Below are positions 49,956 to 58,382 of a stretch of 64,000 bases of DNA, piece after piece (the stretch's first letter is position 1; every line of letters starts with the position of its first letter). The stretch comes from Symbiobacterium sp040797425 (lineage in GTDB: Bacteria; Bacillota; Sulfobacillia; Symbiobacteriales; Symbiobacteriaceae), in NCBI RefSeq assembly GCF_040797425.1, contig NZ_JBFNEH010000009.1:1-64000 (forward strand). Reading direction: 5' to 3'. The position numbers and the translations under genes were made by a program. The notes beneath the pieces were generated by a model. It searched no databases. It was not told the origin of the DNA and was given only the letters and a program-made list of their open reading frames with translations.

Positions 49956-50999
49956 TCAGCTGCCCAGCCTCCATGAGCGCCGCATCAGCCCTGCCAGCAC
50001 CACCAGCGCCACCAGCCCGAACAGCGGGTAGAAGAAGGCGAGCAGCTGGCTGAAGCCGAAGCCGCTGCCGGCGAGGGCCAGGCAGATCGTGGCGACGACG
50101 GCTTCCCGGTAACGCCACAACTGGCCCAGGCGGCCGGCGAACCCGTAGGCGCAGGCGACTGCCGTGGTGTAGATTTCGGCCCAGAGGATCAGCGCGTAGA
50201 ACCACTGCACGACCTGGCTGTGCGAGCGGCTGAGGTAGAGCATGGGAATCTCGACCGCCGCCTCGGGCAGATGGGCCCCCACCGTGAGGGTCATACCCGC
50301 CGCCATCAGGCCCAGGGTGAGGCCCCCCAGGGTGCCGCCCCAGAGGAGAACCCGCCGGTTGCCCACCTCTGCCCCCAGCGGGCCCAGTACCGATATCGAA
50401 AGCGCCAGGTTGTAGCTCACGTAGAGCAGCGCTGCCATCCACCAGGAGCGTGCCGGGGCCAGGGCGGGATGGGGGGCGAGTTGGCTGAAGGCGGGCCCGA
50501 CTCCCAGGTCGTGCAGCGAGGTGGCGACCAGGAACACGACGGCCGTGGTGAGCAGAGGCACCACGATGCTGTTGGCCGCCATGATGCCCCGCATGCCGGC
50601 CAGGATGGTCGCACCGGTCAGCAGCGCGGTGACCAGCGTGCCCAGGGCGTAGGGCGCCCCGAACTGCTGGGCGAAGATCGCCCCGCCCCCCGCCACCATC
50701 ACCGTGAGCGTGGCAGACAGGAAGAAGGTGATGGCGACGTCCATGACGCGGCCGAGCCGCGGGCCGCAGGCGTGGTCCAGAACCTCCCGGTGCGTCCGCG
50801 CCCGGAGCCGCCGGCCCAGTTCCATCACTGTGATGCCGAAGAGGCAGAAGAGCGCCGTAGCCACCGCCACGCCCGCGAGTCCGAACCGCCCGTAGGCGGC
50901 GAAGAAACGAAGCGTCTCCTGACCCGACGCGAAGCCCGCTCCCACCACCGTGCCCACGTAGGTCGTCGCCACGCGGAACACCTGCCATTCGCGGCGCAT
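49956..50999 (-). CDS. YkvI-family (APC-superfamily-like) membrane transporter
   Basis: A 347-residue protein with about ten membrane spans resembling the YkvI/spore-germination-like group of amino-acid permeases. The first span contains the GTVVGAGFASGQETLRFFAA motif expected for an unwound LeuT-fold helix. YVSYNLALSISVLGPLGAEV and FYALILWAEIYTTAVACAYG are other conserved stretches. The substrate is unknown. The ATG at 50999 is preferred; a GTG eight codons upstream has an SD at longer spacing. Confidence 0.8.
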   Translation of the reverse strand: MRREWQVFRVATTYVGTVVGAGFASGQETLRFFAAYGRFGLAGVAVATALFCLFGITVMELGRRLRARTHREVLDHACGPRLGRVMDVAITFFLSATLTVMVAGGGAIFAQQFGAPYALGTLVTALLTGATILAGMRGIMAANSIVVPLLTTAVVFLVATSLHDLGVGPAFSQLAPHPALAPARSWWMAALLYVSYNLALSISVLGPLGAEVGNRRVLLWGGTLGGLTLGLMAAGMTLTVGAHLPEAAVEIPMLYLSRSHSQVVQWFYALILWAEIYTTAVACAYGFAGRLGQLWRYREAVVATICLALAGSGFGFSQLLAFFYPLFGLVALVVLAGLMRRSWRLGS

Positions 51000-51185
51000 C
51001 GATTCGCCACCGCCCTCTCCCACCGTGATGTTGCCGCTCCTCCGGCCCGCCTGCAGCGGTCAGGGTCCAAGCCTGCCGTAACCTTTTCATAGACTTTGGT
51101 ACTCTCGTGCCTCCCGTCTCCCGTCTGTTGGTGCCGCAGTTTGTCCTCGTTTCTGAACGATATGTGCCTTCGGCCGCCCGTTTGC

Positions 51186-51215
51186 TTGCCCTGCCCCTGT
51201 CCGTCACCTTATAAT
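51186..51215 (+). promoter_or_regulatory. Sigma-A promoter of the molybdenum-cofactor operon
   Basis: TTGCCC, an 18-base spacer and a perfect TATAAT lie about 225 bases before the moeA start, leaving a long leader. Confidence 0.75.
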
Positions 51216-51240
51216 GGATGAGACAAGTTCATTTTTTCGC

Positions 51241-51360
51241 GTCCCGAGTCAGGTGGCCTGATGAGACGGCTGCCTGACCGGTCCCGGGTTGCCGGGCCAG
51301 GGTTGTCGGGGAAACCCGGCAGCCTCCCGTTGGAAAGGGGCGGAGCTATGGGCGTTGCCC
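51241..51360 (+). promoter_or_regulatory. Structured leader, probable Moco-type riboswitch
   Basis: The leader contains TCAGG...CCTGA and GCCGGG...CCCGGC stems, then AGCCTCCCGTTGGAAAGGGG with CGGAGCTATGGGC. This fits my memory of the molybdenum-cofactor RNA motif, but I could not check it against the family model. Its place before a moe/moa operon supports the call. Confidence 0.55.
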
Positions 51361-51379
51361 GTTGCATTCTGCTGTCTAC

Positions 51380-51403
51380 CCATCGGGAGATGGCATTTTT
51401 TGT
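51380..51403 (+). terminator. Possible attenuator in the moeA leader
   Basis: A short stem CCATC/GATGG around GGGA is followed by ATTTTTTG. It lies between the structured leader and the moeA SD, where a riboswitch-controlled terminator would be expected. Confidence 0.45.
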
Positions 51404-51439
51404 TCTTCCGGGCCACTGATGCACAAAGCAGGTGAGCGT

Positions 51440-52672
51440 ATGGACTTCTTCACTCTTCTGTCCGTTGAGGAGGCGCAGGCCCGGCTGCTGGCTGCCGTCC
51501 GGCGGCGCATGCCCGCAGAGCGGGTGGCCACCGCCGCCGCAACGGGGCGGGTCACCGCCGTTCCTGTCCTGGCTGCCGAGGACCTGCCGCCCTTCGACCG
51601 CAGCAGCGTGGACGGCTACGCCGTCCGCTCCGCCGACACGTTCGGCGCGTCGGAGGCGCTGCCGTCCTACCTCACCGTCACCGCCGAGATCGCGATGGGC
51701 GCGGCCCCGACGGTGCCGCTGAACCCGGGCGAGGCGCAGAAGATCGCCACGGGCGGCGCCCTGCCGGAAGGGGCCGACGCCGTCATCATGGTCGAACACA
51801 CCGAGCAGTCGGCGCCCGACGAGATTGCGGCGCTGCGCCCCGTGTCGCCCGGGGAGAACGTGATGCACCGGGGCGAGGACTGCCGGGCCGGCGAGGAGCT
51901 GCTCCCCGCCGGGCGGCTGCTCCGTGCGCAGGAGGTCGCCCTGCTCAGCCACGCCGGCATCCTGGAGGTCGACGTGGTGCGCCGGCCGCGGGTGGCCATC
52001 ATCTCCACCGGCGACGAGTTGGTGCCCGCCGACCAGGTGCCGGCGCCGGGCCAGATCCGGGAGTCCAACGGCCAGGCGCTGCAGGCCCTGGTGCGCCGCG
52101 ACGGCGGTGAGCCCACCTTCCTCGGCCTGGCCCGCGACGACGAGACGCAGATTCTCGCCCTGCTCCAGCAGGGCATGGCGTATGACGTCATCCTGATTTC
52201 GGGCGGCTCCAGCGTGGGTACGCGGGATCTCACGTCCGAGCTGATCGGGCGGCTGGGCAGCCCCGGCGTGCTGGTGCACGGCGTGAAGCTGAAGCCCGGC
52301 AAGCCCACGATCCTGGCCGTGGCCGACGGCGTACCCGTCATCGGGCTGCCCGGCCACCCGGTGAGCGCCCAGGTGTCCTACAACCTCTTCGTAACGCCGC
52401 TCCTCCGGCAGATGCAGGGGCTCTCGCCCGAGCCGGAGTTCCGGCCCACGGTGCGGGCGAGGCTGACCAAGAACGTCGCATCCGCCACAGGCCGCACCGA
52501 CGTGGTGCGGGTGCGGCTCTTCCGCCGGGACGGCGAGCTCTGGGCCGAGCCGGTGCACGGCAAGTCCGGGCTGATCACGACCCTGGTCAAGGCAGACGGG
52601 CTGGTGGTGATTCCCTCGGCCCGGGAAGGCCTTCTGGCCGGCGATACGGTGGAAGTGGAGGTCCTGGAATGA
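51440..52672 (+). CDS. moeA: Molybdopterin molybdenumtransferase MoeA
   Basis: A 410-residue enzyme that inserts molybdate into adenylylated molybdopterin. Motifs are LPPFDRSSVDGYAVRSADTF, ATGGALPEGADAVIMVEHTE, ISTGDELV and VILISGGSSVGTRDLTSELI, with LKPGKPTILA and GLPGHPVSAQVSYNLFV further on. The C-terminal beta-barrel (MoeA_C) is complete. The ATG follows GCAGGTGAG. Its TGA overlaps the ATG of the second moeA-like gene. Confidence 0.95.
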   Translation: MDFFTLLSVEEAQARLLAAVRRRMPAERVATAAATGRVTAVPVLAAEDLPPFDRSSVDGYAVRSADTFGASEALPSYLTVTAEIAMGAAPTVPLNPGEAQKIATGGALPEGADAVIMVEHTEQSAPDEIAALRPVSPGENVMHRGEDCRAGEELLPAGRLLRAQEVALLSHAGILEVDVVRRPRVAIISTGDELVPADQVPAPGQIRESNGQALQALVRRDGGEPTFLGLARDDETQILALLQQGMAYDVILISGGSSVGTRDLTSELIGRLGSPGVLVHGVKLKPGKPTILAVADGVPVIGLPGHPVSAQVSYNLFVTPLLRQMQGLSPEPEFRPTVRARLTKNVASATGRTDVVRVRLFRRDGELWAEPVHGKSGLITTLVKADGLVVIPSAREGLLAGDTVEVEVLE

Positions 52673-54594
52673 GCACGCGACAGATCTACCTGGAATCGCT
52701 GCCCCGCGACGAGGCACTGAACCGGCTTCTGACCGCGCTGGATCAGGTCGGCTGGGGGCCGCAGACGGAGGTCGTCCCCACCACCGACGCCCTGGGCCGC
52801 ATCACCGCCGCCCCCGTGCGGGCGCACATCTCCGCGCCCCACTACAACGCCTCCGCCGTGGACGGCGTGGCCGTCAAGGCCAGCGATACTTTCGGCGCCA
52901 CCGAGACGGCGCCCATCACGCTGCGCATCGGGGTGCAGGCGCACTGGGTCGACACCGGCGACCCCCTGCCGCCGGGGTGCGACGCGGTGATCATGGTGGA
53001 GCACGTCAACCTGCTGGACGAAGGCCACGGGCAGGGAGACCGCTGCGAGATCCTGGCCCCGGTGGCCCCGTGGGAGAACGTGCGCCAGATTGGCGAGGAC
53101 GTGGTGGCCACGGAGATCCTCCTGCCCGAACGGCACCCCATCCGTCCCCAGGACATGGGCGCGCTGCTGGCGGCCGGGGTCCTGGAAGTGCCCGTGGTGC
53201 GCAGGCCCGTGGTCACCTTTATCCCCACCGGCACGGAGATCGTGGAGCCCAAGCCCGACCCCGCCCCGGGGGAGATCATCGAGTTCAACTCCCGGGTCAT
53301 CCTCTCCATGGTGCGGGAGTGGGGTGGCCAGCCGGTGCGGGCGAATATCGTGAAAGACGACTACGACCTCATCCGCCGGGCGGTGAAGGAGGCCGTGGCC
53401 ACCTCCGACATCGTGATCGTCAACGCCGGCTCCTCCGCCGGCAGCGAGGACTACACGGTGCATGTGCTCAAGGAGCTGGGCCAGGTGCTGGCGCACGGCG
53501 TGGCCATCCGGCCCGGCAAGCCGGTGATGCTGGGCCTGATCGACGGCAAGCCCTTCGTGGGTCTGCCCGGCTATCCCGTCTCCACCTGGCTGACGGCCGA
53601 CCTCTTCGTGAAGCCGCTGGTCTACCGCGCCCTGGGCCTGCCGGTGCCGAAGCGCCCGACGGTCCGGGCCTCGCTGGCCCGCCGGATCACCTCGCCCATG
53701 GGGGTGGAGGAGTACGTGCGGGTGAAGCTGGGCCGGGTGGGCGACCGGCTGGTGGCCACGCCCATGAGCCGGGGGGCCGCGGTGATCTCGTCGCTGGTGC
53801 GGGCCGACGGCCTGCTGGTGGTCGAGTCGGACCGGGAAGGCATCGGCGAGGGCTCCCCGGTGACGGTGGAGCTGCTCCGGCCGCTCAGCGAGGTTCAGGA
53901 GACCGTGGTGGTCATCGGCTCCCACGACACCTCCCTGGACCTGATGGGCTCCTTCCTGCACCGCAAGAGCGGCTATTACCTCTCCAGCGCCCACGTGGGC
54001 TCCCAGGGCGGGCTTCTGGCGCTCAGGCGGGGCGAGGCGCATATGGCCGGCGTCCATCTGCTGGACGCGGGCACGGGTGACTACAACACCTCGTACGTGC
54101 AGAAGTACCTCGGCCGCCCGGCGCTGCTGGTGCTGCTGGCCCGGCGGGAGCAGGGTTTCATCGTGCCGAAGGGGAATCCCAAAGGCATCACCAGCTTCCG
54201 GGATCTGACCCGGCCCGACGTCCGGTATGTGAACCGGCAGCGGGGTGCGGGCACTCGCCTGCTGCTGGACTACCACCTGCGGCAGGAAGGGATTTCGCCG
54301 GCGCAGGTGCAGGGGTACGATTGGGAGCTGTTCACGCACCTGAACGTGGCCGCCGCCGTGAAGGCGGGCGACGCAGACACGGGGCTGGGCATCCGCTCCG
54401 CTGCCCAGGCGCTGGACCTGGATTTCGTCCCGGTGGCCTGGGAAGAGTACGAGCTCTGCATCCCGGCGGAGCTGGAGTCTCACCCTGGGGTGCAGGCGGT
54501 GCTGGAACTGCTGCGCGATCCCGAGTTCCTGAAGGCCGTGGAAGCGCTGGGCGGATACGACTGCAGCGAGTCCGGCCGGATTCGCCGGGTGTAG
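52669..54594 (+). CDS. MoeA-type protein fused to a periplasmic-binding-protein-like domain
   Basis: A 641-residue two-domain protein. Residues 1-405 are a second MoeA (HYNASAVDGVAVKASDTFGA, GDPLPPGCDAVIMVEHVN, FIPTGTEIVEPKPDPAPGEI, GLPGYPVSTWLTADLF). Residues about 420-635 form a type-2 substrate-binding domain (VVVIGSHDTSLDLMGSFLHR, then SSAHVGSQGGLLALRRGEAH) of the kind found in ModE/LysR-like molybdate sensors and ModA relatives. The fusion is known in clostridia and archaea. It may couple oxyanion sensing to cofactor insertion, or select Mo over W. Start by ATGA overlap with moeA. Confidence 0.9.
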   Translation: MSTRQIYLESLPRDEALNRLLTALDQVGWGPQTEVVPTTDALGRITAAPVRAHISAPHYNASAVDGVAVKASDTFGATETAPITLRIGVQAHWVDTGDPLPPGCDAVIMVEHVNLLDEGHGQGDRCEILAPVAPWENVRQIGEDVVATEILLPERHPIRPQDMGALLAAGVLEVPVVRRPVVTFIPTGTEIVEPKPDPAPGEIIEFNSRVILSMVREWGGQPVRANIVKDDYDLIRRAVKEAVATSDIVIVNAGSSAGSEDYTVHVLKELGQVLAHGVAIRPGKPVMLGLIDGKPFVGLPGYPVSTWLTADLFVKPLVYRALGLPVPKRPTVRASLARRITSPMGVEEYVRVKLGRVGDRLVATPMSRGAAVISSLVRADGLLVVESDREGIGEGSPVTVELLRPLSEVQETVVVIGSHDTSLDLMGSFLHRKSGYYLSSAHVGSQGGLLALRRGEAHMAGVHLLDAGTGDYNTSYVQKYLGRPALLVLLARREQGFIVPKGNPKGITSFRDLTRPDVRYVNRQRGAGTRLLLDYHLRQEGISPAQVQGYDWELFTHLNVAAAVKAGDADTGLGIRSAAQALDLDFVPVAWEEYELCIPAELESHPGVQAVLELLRDPEFLKAVEALGGYDCSESGRIRRV

Positions 54595-54623
54595 CCGCCA
54601 CGACCAGAAAGGGGGAGACCGCG

Positions 54624-55613
54624 GTGATCGACCAGTGGGGCCGGAAGATCAACTACATGCGGGTCTCGGTCACGGACCGCTGCAACCTCCGCTGCGTCTA
54701 CTGCATGCCCCTCACGGGCGTGCAGCTGGGCCCGCATCACGAGTTCCTCACCTACGAGGAGCTGCTCCGGATCATCCGGATCGCCGTCGGCCTTGGCATC
54801 GACCGCATCCGCGTCACCGGCGGGGAGCCGCTGGTGCGCAAGGACATCGTGAAGTTCCTGGCCCAGCTGAAGCCGCTGGGCGTGAAGGACCTCTCGCTCT
54901 CCACCAATGGCCTCCTCTTCCCGGCGATGGCCCGGGACCTGAAGGCCGCAGGCGTCGACCGGGTGAACATCTCGCTCGACACGCTCCGCCCGGACCGGTT
55001 TACGAAGATCGCCCGGCTGAAGGGCAGCCCGGCGGAGGTGCTGGCGGCGGTGGACGCCGCGCTGGAACTGGGCATGGAGCCCGTCAAGCTCAACATGGTG
55101 GTCATCCGCGGCTGGAACGACGACGAGATCGGCGATATGGCGCGCCTCACGCTGGACCGGCCGGTGCACGTGCGCTACATCGAGGTCATGCCCTTCTCGG
55201 AGGCGCACGAGTTCACGCTGGAGAACCTGGTGCCCGCCGCCGAGATGCGGGAGCGGCTGCTGGACGAGTTCGGTGACCTGGAGCCGGTGCGCGAGGGTGT
55301 GAAGGGCAACGGGCCCGCCAGGTACTGGCGGATCCCCGGGGCGCAGGGCACGGTGGGCTTCATCTCCGCCGTCACCGAGTGCTTCTGCGGCGACTGCAAC
55401 CGAGTGCGCCTCACCGCCTCCGGCAAGATCAACCCGTGCCTGGGCCACGTCCACGAGGTAGACCTGAAGCCGATCCTCCGCGACCCCGGGAAGACAGACG
55501 AGGACCTGAAAGCCGCCCTGGTCGATGCCATCCTCAGGAAGCCCCGGGAGCACAACTTCGACGACGTGCAGTCGGACTACGTGCTGCGCGTGATGCACGG
55601 CATCGGCGGCTAG
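54624..55613 (+). CDS. moaA: GTP 3',8-cyclase MoaA
   Basis: A 329-residue radical-SAM enzyme starting Moco synthesis from GTP. The N-terminal cluster motif is CNLRCVYC. The second cluster is formed by the Cys of CFCGDCNRVRLTASGKINPC. The C-terminus of MoaA usually ends in GG and here reads VMHGIGG. GTG with AAGGGGGAG upstream, 29 bases after the fusion gene. It works together with moaC downstream. Confidence 0.96.
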   Translation: MIDQWGRKINYMRVSVTDRCNLRCVYCMPLTGVQLGPHHEFLTYEELLRIIRIAVGLGIDRIRVTGGEPLVRKDIVKFLAQLKPLGVKDLSLSTNGLLFPAMARDLKAAGVDRVNISLDTLRPDRFTKIARLKGSPAEVLAAVDAALELGMEPVKLNMVVIRGWNDDEIGDMARLTLDRPVHVRYIEVMPFSEAHEFTLENLVPAAEMRERLLDEFGDLEPVREGVKGNGPARYWRIPGAQGTVGFISAVTECFCGDCNRVRLTASGKINPCLGHVHEVDLKPILRDPGKTDEDLKAALVDAILRKPREHNFDDVQSDYVLRVMHGIGG

Positions 55614-55626
55614 GAGGGACCGCGTC

Positions 55627-56118
55627 ATGGCAGAGTTGACGCATCTGGATCAGCACGGCAACGCCCGCATGGTGGACGTGGGCGGGAAGCCCGAGACCGA
55701 GCGGGTGGCGGTCGCCCGGGCGGAGGTGCGGATGCGCCCTGAGACTCTGGCCCTGATCCAGTCGGGCGGCGTGCCCAAGGGTGACGTGCTCGGCGTGGCC
55801 CGGGTGGCCGGCATCATGGCGGCCAAGCGCACGGGGGAGCTCATTCCCCTCTGCCACCCGCTGCCCATCACGCAGGCCAGCGTCGACTTCGCCTTCGACG
55901 AGGCCGGCGGCCGGGTGCTGATCGAATCACGGGTCTCCACGGTGGGCCGGACCGGGGTGGAGATGGAGGCGCTCACCGCCTGCGCCGTGGCGGCGCTCAC
56001 CATCTACGACATGGCGAAGGCCGTGGACAAGGGCATGGTGATCGGCGAGATCCGCCTGGTGAAGAAAACGGGCGGGAAGAGCGGAACGTACGTGCGACCC
56101 GGGGAAGCAGTAGAGTAG
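55627..56118 (+). CDS. moaC: Cyclic pyranopterin monophosphate synthase MoaC
   Basis: A 163-residue enzyme that rearranges the MoaA product to cyclic pyranopterin monophosphate. Motifs are ARMVDVGGKPETERVAVARA, IPLCHPLPITQASVDF and TGVEMEALTACAVAALTIYD MAKAVDKGM with the conserved Lys and Asp. It is 13 bases after moaA and the last gene of the operon. MoaD, MoaE and MoeB/ThiF-type genes are not in the window. Confidence 0.96.
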   Translation: MAELTHLDQHGNARMVDVGGKPETERVAVARAEVRMRPETLALIQSGGVPKGDVLGVARVAGIMAAKRTGELIPLCHPLPITQASVDFAFDEAGGRVLIESRVSTVGRTGVEMEALTACAVAALTIYDMAKAVDKGMVIGEIRLVKKTGGKSGTYVRPGEAVE

Positions 56119-56123
56119 CGCAG

Positions 56124-56156
56124 ACCCCCGTGCCAGGTGACGGCACGGGGGTTTTT
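56124..56156 (+). terminator. Terminator of the Moco operon
   Basis: ACCCCCGTGCC pairs with GGCACGGGGGT around AGGTGAC, followed by TTTTC. Confidence 0.93.
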
Positions 56157-56231
56157 CGCAAACACCTGCCGCGAACGGAGCGTCTCCGTTTTCCCTCTCT
56201 CTTAGTGAGATCAGCGAGAAAGGACCCGGCC

Positions 56232-56492
56232 ATGGACTACTTCCAACTGCTGCGGGCCCACCAGGGCTACCTGGAGCGGATCGCACCGGCGATGCTGGGG
56301 AACCGTCCCGACGCCGAGGACGCCCTCCAGGAGGCGGCCCTGTCGGGCTACCGGCACTTCGACCAGCTGCGGGACGGCCCGCCTGGTGCTCACGCCGGCG
56401 GTGAAGGGGGTTCCCGTCGACGCCGTCTGGCCCATGGAGGAGGGGGCAACGGCGGACGTCATGGGTGTGCCGGTCGCCCTGACCAGCTTTGA
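56232..56492 (+). pseudogene. N-terminal remnant of an ECF sigma factor gene
   Basis: After an ATG with AGAAAGGACC upstream, the first ~50 codons encode a recognisable ECF region 2 start (MDYFQLLRAHQGYLERIAPA, then RPDAEDALQEAALSGYRHFD). The frame then leaves the family at about 56375 and continues as low-complexity Gly/Arg sequence. Region 2.3-2.4 and region 4 are missing. The break point lies exactly where the next frame begins to look like an anti-sigma protein, which points to an internal deletion. Confidence 0.65.
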
Positions 56493-56760
56493 GCGGGAGG
56501 ACGACCGCATCGGCTTTTCCTGGCAGAGCCCCGACCGGGAGGGGTTCGTGGGGGTTGCCCGGTTCGAGGTCATCGATGCCGCGGGCAACGCCCACCCGCT
56601 GGGGGGCTCCTGGGAAAGCCTGTCGAACTCCGTGGGGGAAGGAGTAAGGTACCAGCACTATGCGGCTGAACTCCCTGAGGGCGTGGAGCCGGTGGCCGTC
56701 CGGGCCACCCAGGCGGGGGTGCTGGTGGAAGGACCGTGGGTGTTTGACCTGCCGCGATAG
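56376..56760 (+). pseudogene. C-terminal remnant of a DUF4179-type anti-sigma gene
   Basis: The frame ending at 56760 encodes about 125 residues of beta-rich sequence (PVALTSFEREDDRIGFSWQS, then VRYQHYAAELPEGVEPVAVR) that resembles the extracytoplasmic C-terminal part of DUF4179/RsiV-like anti-sigma proteins. The N-terminal cytoplasmic domain and membrane span are missing. A GTG at 56386 could start translation but has no SD. With the sigma fragment upstream it looks like a deletion scar joining the two ends of a former operon. Confidence 0.6.
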
Positions 56761-56782
56761 CCTGCCGCGGCTTCTACGGGGA

Positions 56783-56810
56783 AGCCCCTGCGCCGGAAGG
56801 CGCGGGGGCT
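56783..56810 (+). terminator. Hairpin after the anti-sigma remnant
   Basis: AGCCCCTGCGCC pairs with GGCGCGGGGGCT around GGAA. No T-run follows. The next 220 bases to the membrane-protein gene hold nothing I can identify. Confidence 0.5.
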
Positions 56811-57030
56811 GCTCGGCTGCGCCTTCGCCGCCGGCGCCTTTCCCGCTGCGCCGGGTCGACCCGTGAGGGCTCGGACGCTCGGTCTCAGGCTGATGGAGGA
56901 CGGCATGGCGGCGGACGATTGCAGCGTTGGGGCGCGCCCGAGCGGTTCTCTTACATCTCGACTATTCATCAGCAGGAAAATCGAGGCCAGACCGCGTACT
57001 CTACACGTGAAACCCAGTTGAGGTGATCAC

Positions 57031-57546
57031 ATGCTCAAGCTGCGGCTCCAGACGGCCTTCCTGCTGCTGATCGGGCAACTGCTGCTGGGCGCGCTGGGCT
57101 GGTTCCTGTCCGGCCGCCTGCCCTGGGTGGGGCTCCTCGCCACGCTGGCCCTGCTCTGGTACGCCTGGCGCCTCGGCGTGGTGTTCCGGGACGAGGCGGA
57201 GCGGCGCACACGGCGCTATCGGGCGTCCGCCGCGGCGTGGACCGGCTTCCTCGCCCAGTTGCCCGGCCTCCTGCTCCTGCCCTACTGGGCGCCAGGGTGG
57301 ATCTACTCGCTCTGGCAGGGCGCATTCCTGCCCGTCCCGGCCGTGCTGGAGCGCTACTGGCCCGGCATGGGCGGCCGCGTGATCCCCTGGCTCTGGCTCA
57401 CCGCCGTCTTGGTGGTCCTCCTCTTTACCCGCCCGGCCCACAAAGAGCGGCGACAGGAGGCTCCCGCCCAGCGCCTTGCGCCGGGTGAGTGGGCCCCGGC
57501 CCGGCGTTTCGCCGACGTACAGAAGCGGGGACTCAAGGTGCGCTGA
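57031..57546 (+). CDS. Hypothetical membrane protein (171 aa)
   Basis: About four hydrophobic segments (TAFLLLIGQLLLGALGWFLS, WVGLLATLALLWYAWRLGVV, FLAQLPGLLLLPYWAPGWIY, VIPWLWLTAVLVVLLF) and a basic cytoplasmic tail. ATG behind GAGGTGATC. No family recognised. The gene stands alone between hairpins. Confidence 0.7.
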   Translation: MLKLRLQTAFLLLIGQLLLGALGWFLSGRLPWVGLLATLALLWYAWRLGVVFRDEAERRTRRYRASAAAWTGFLAQLPGLLLLPYWAPGWIYSLWQGAFLPVPAVLERYWPGMGGRVIPWLWLTAVLVVLLFTRPAHKERRQEAPAQRLAPGEWAPARRFADVQKRGLKVR

Positions 57547-57621
57547 CCCGCGTTCAACGCAAGTATGCAGACTGTTACGAATAATCTGTAAGAAAAAAGG
57601 GTGGCGTTCTACCCCTGGTGA

Positions 57622-57652
57622 AATCCCCCCACGCGCATGCATGGGGGGGATT
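57622..57652 (+). promoter_or_regulatory. Hairpin covering the ribosome-binding site of the next gene
   Basis: AATCCCCCC pairs with GGGGGGGATT around a 12-base loop. The right arm contains the only SD-like sequence and an ATG of the following gene. It is either a terminator of the gene before or a translation-control stem. Confidence 0.45.
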
Positions 57653-57655
57653 CGT

Positions 57656-58363
57656 GTGCTGCGTAGGGTGAGGGAGTTGCACCGGCCGTCCTACCTGATC
57701 TTGCGGGCACGGCCCGGGGACACCGGGGACCGCCCCCTCGCGGCGCCGTTCGCCTCGCCCGACATCATGGTGGGGCCGGACGGCAGGCCGCAGGCTGTGG
57801 TGTGGAACCTCGGCTTCCGGGAGGTTACGGCCACCACCGAATTCTACGTCGTGCCTGCCGGCCTGCCGGTTGCCCCCGAGAACGCCCGCCTGCTGGGCGT
57901 GGGCAACCCGGCGATCATCGAACCCGGCCGGTCGGTGCAAGTGCGCTGCAACCGGGCCTGGTCGGGGGGACAGGCCGACGTGCTGCTGGTCATGGCGTTT
58001 CACCCGGACCTCGACCCGGTCGTCCGCCCCTTTGATCCTCAGGCAGACCGACACGTGGGGCAGATGAACTACCCCTGGGTGGGCACCTTCGCCGGGCGGC
58101 TGGGCGAGCGCCGGGTGCGGGTCGAGATCCGCCCTGCCCTCCAGGGGCTGTACCGACTCAGACTCTATGAGAATGGAGCCGGCTTCCCCCGGTGCGACCG
58201 TGTGATGAAGCCCAACGGGCACCGGTTCCACTGGCTTGAGGTGGAGGGGGAGGTGCGGCTGTTTTTTGACCTTGCGGTCGTGAACAACAACCGGCTGGCG
58301 CTGGGCGTCGGCCCCCGGGGCGGTCCCGCCGAGAAGGGGGTGCTGGACCGGGTCGAGGCGTAG
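57656..58363 (+). CDS. Hypothetical protein (235 aa)
   Basis: A soluble 235-residue protein of no recognised family. Segments such as VVWNLGFREVTATTEFYVVP, IIEPGRSVQVRCNRAWSGGQ and ADVLLVMAFHPDLDPVVRPF look like two immunoglobulin-like beta domains, as in CARDB or fibronectin-type modules, followed by a Trp/His-containing C-terminal part. GTG start behind GGGGGGGA. An ATG 5 codons upstream lies inside the hairpin stem. No signal peptide. Confidence 0.65.
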   Translation: MLRRVRELHRPSYLILRARPGDTGDRPLAAPFASPDIMVGPDGRPQAVVWNLGFREVTATTEFYVVPAGLPVAPENARLLGVGNPAIIEPGRSVQVRCNRAWSGGQADVLLVMAFHPDLDPVVRPFDPQADRHVGQMNYPWVGTFAGRLGERRVRVEIRPALQGLYRLRLYENGAGFPRCDRVMKPNGHRFHWLEVEGEVRLFFDLAVVNNNRLALGVGPRGGPAEKGVLDRVEA

Positions 58364-58382
58364 GGCCGCACGGTGCCGGAGG

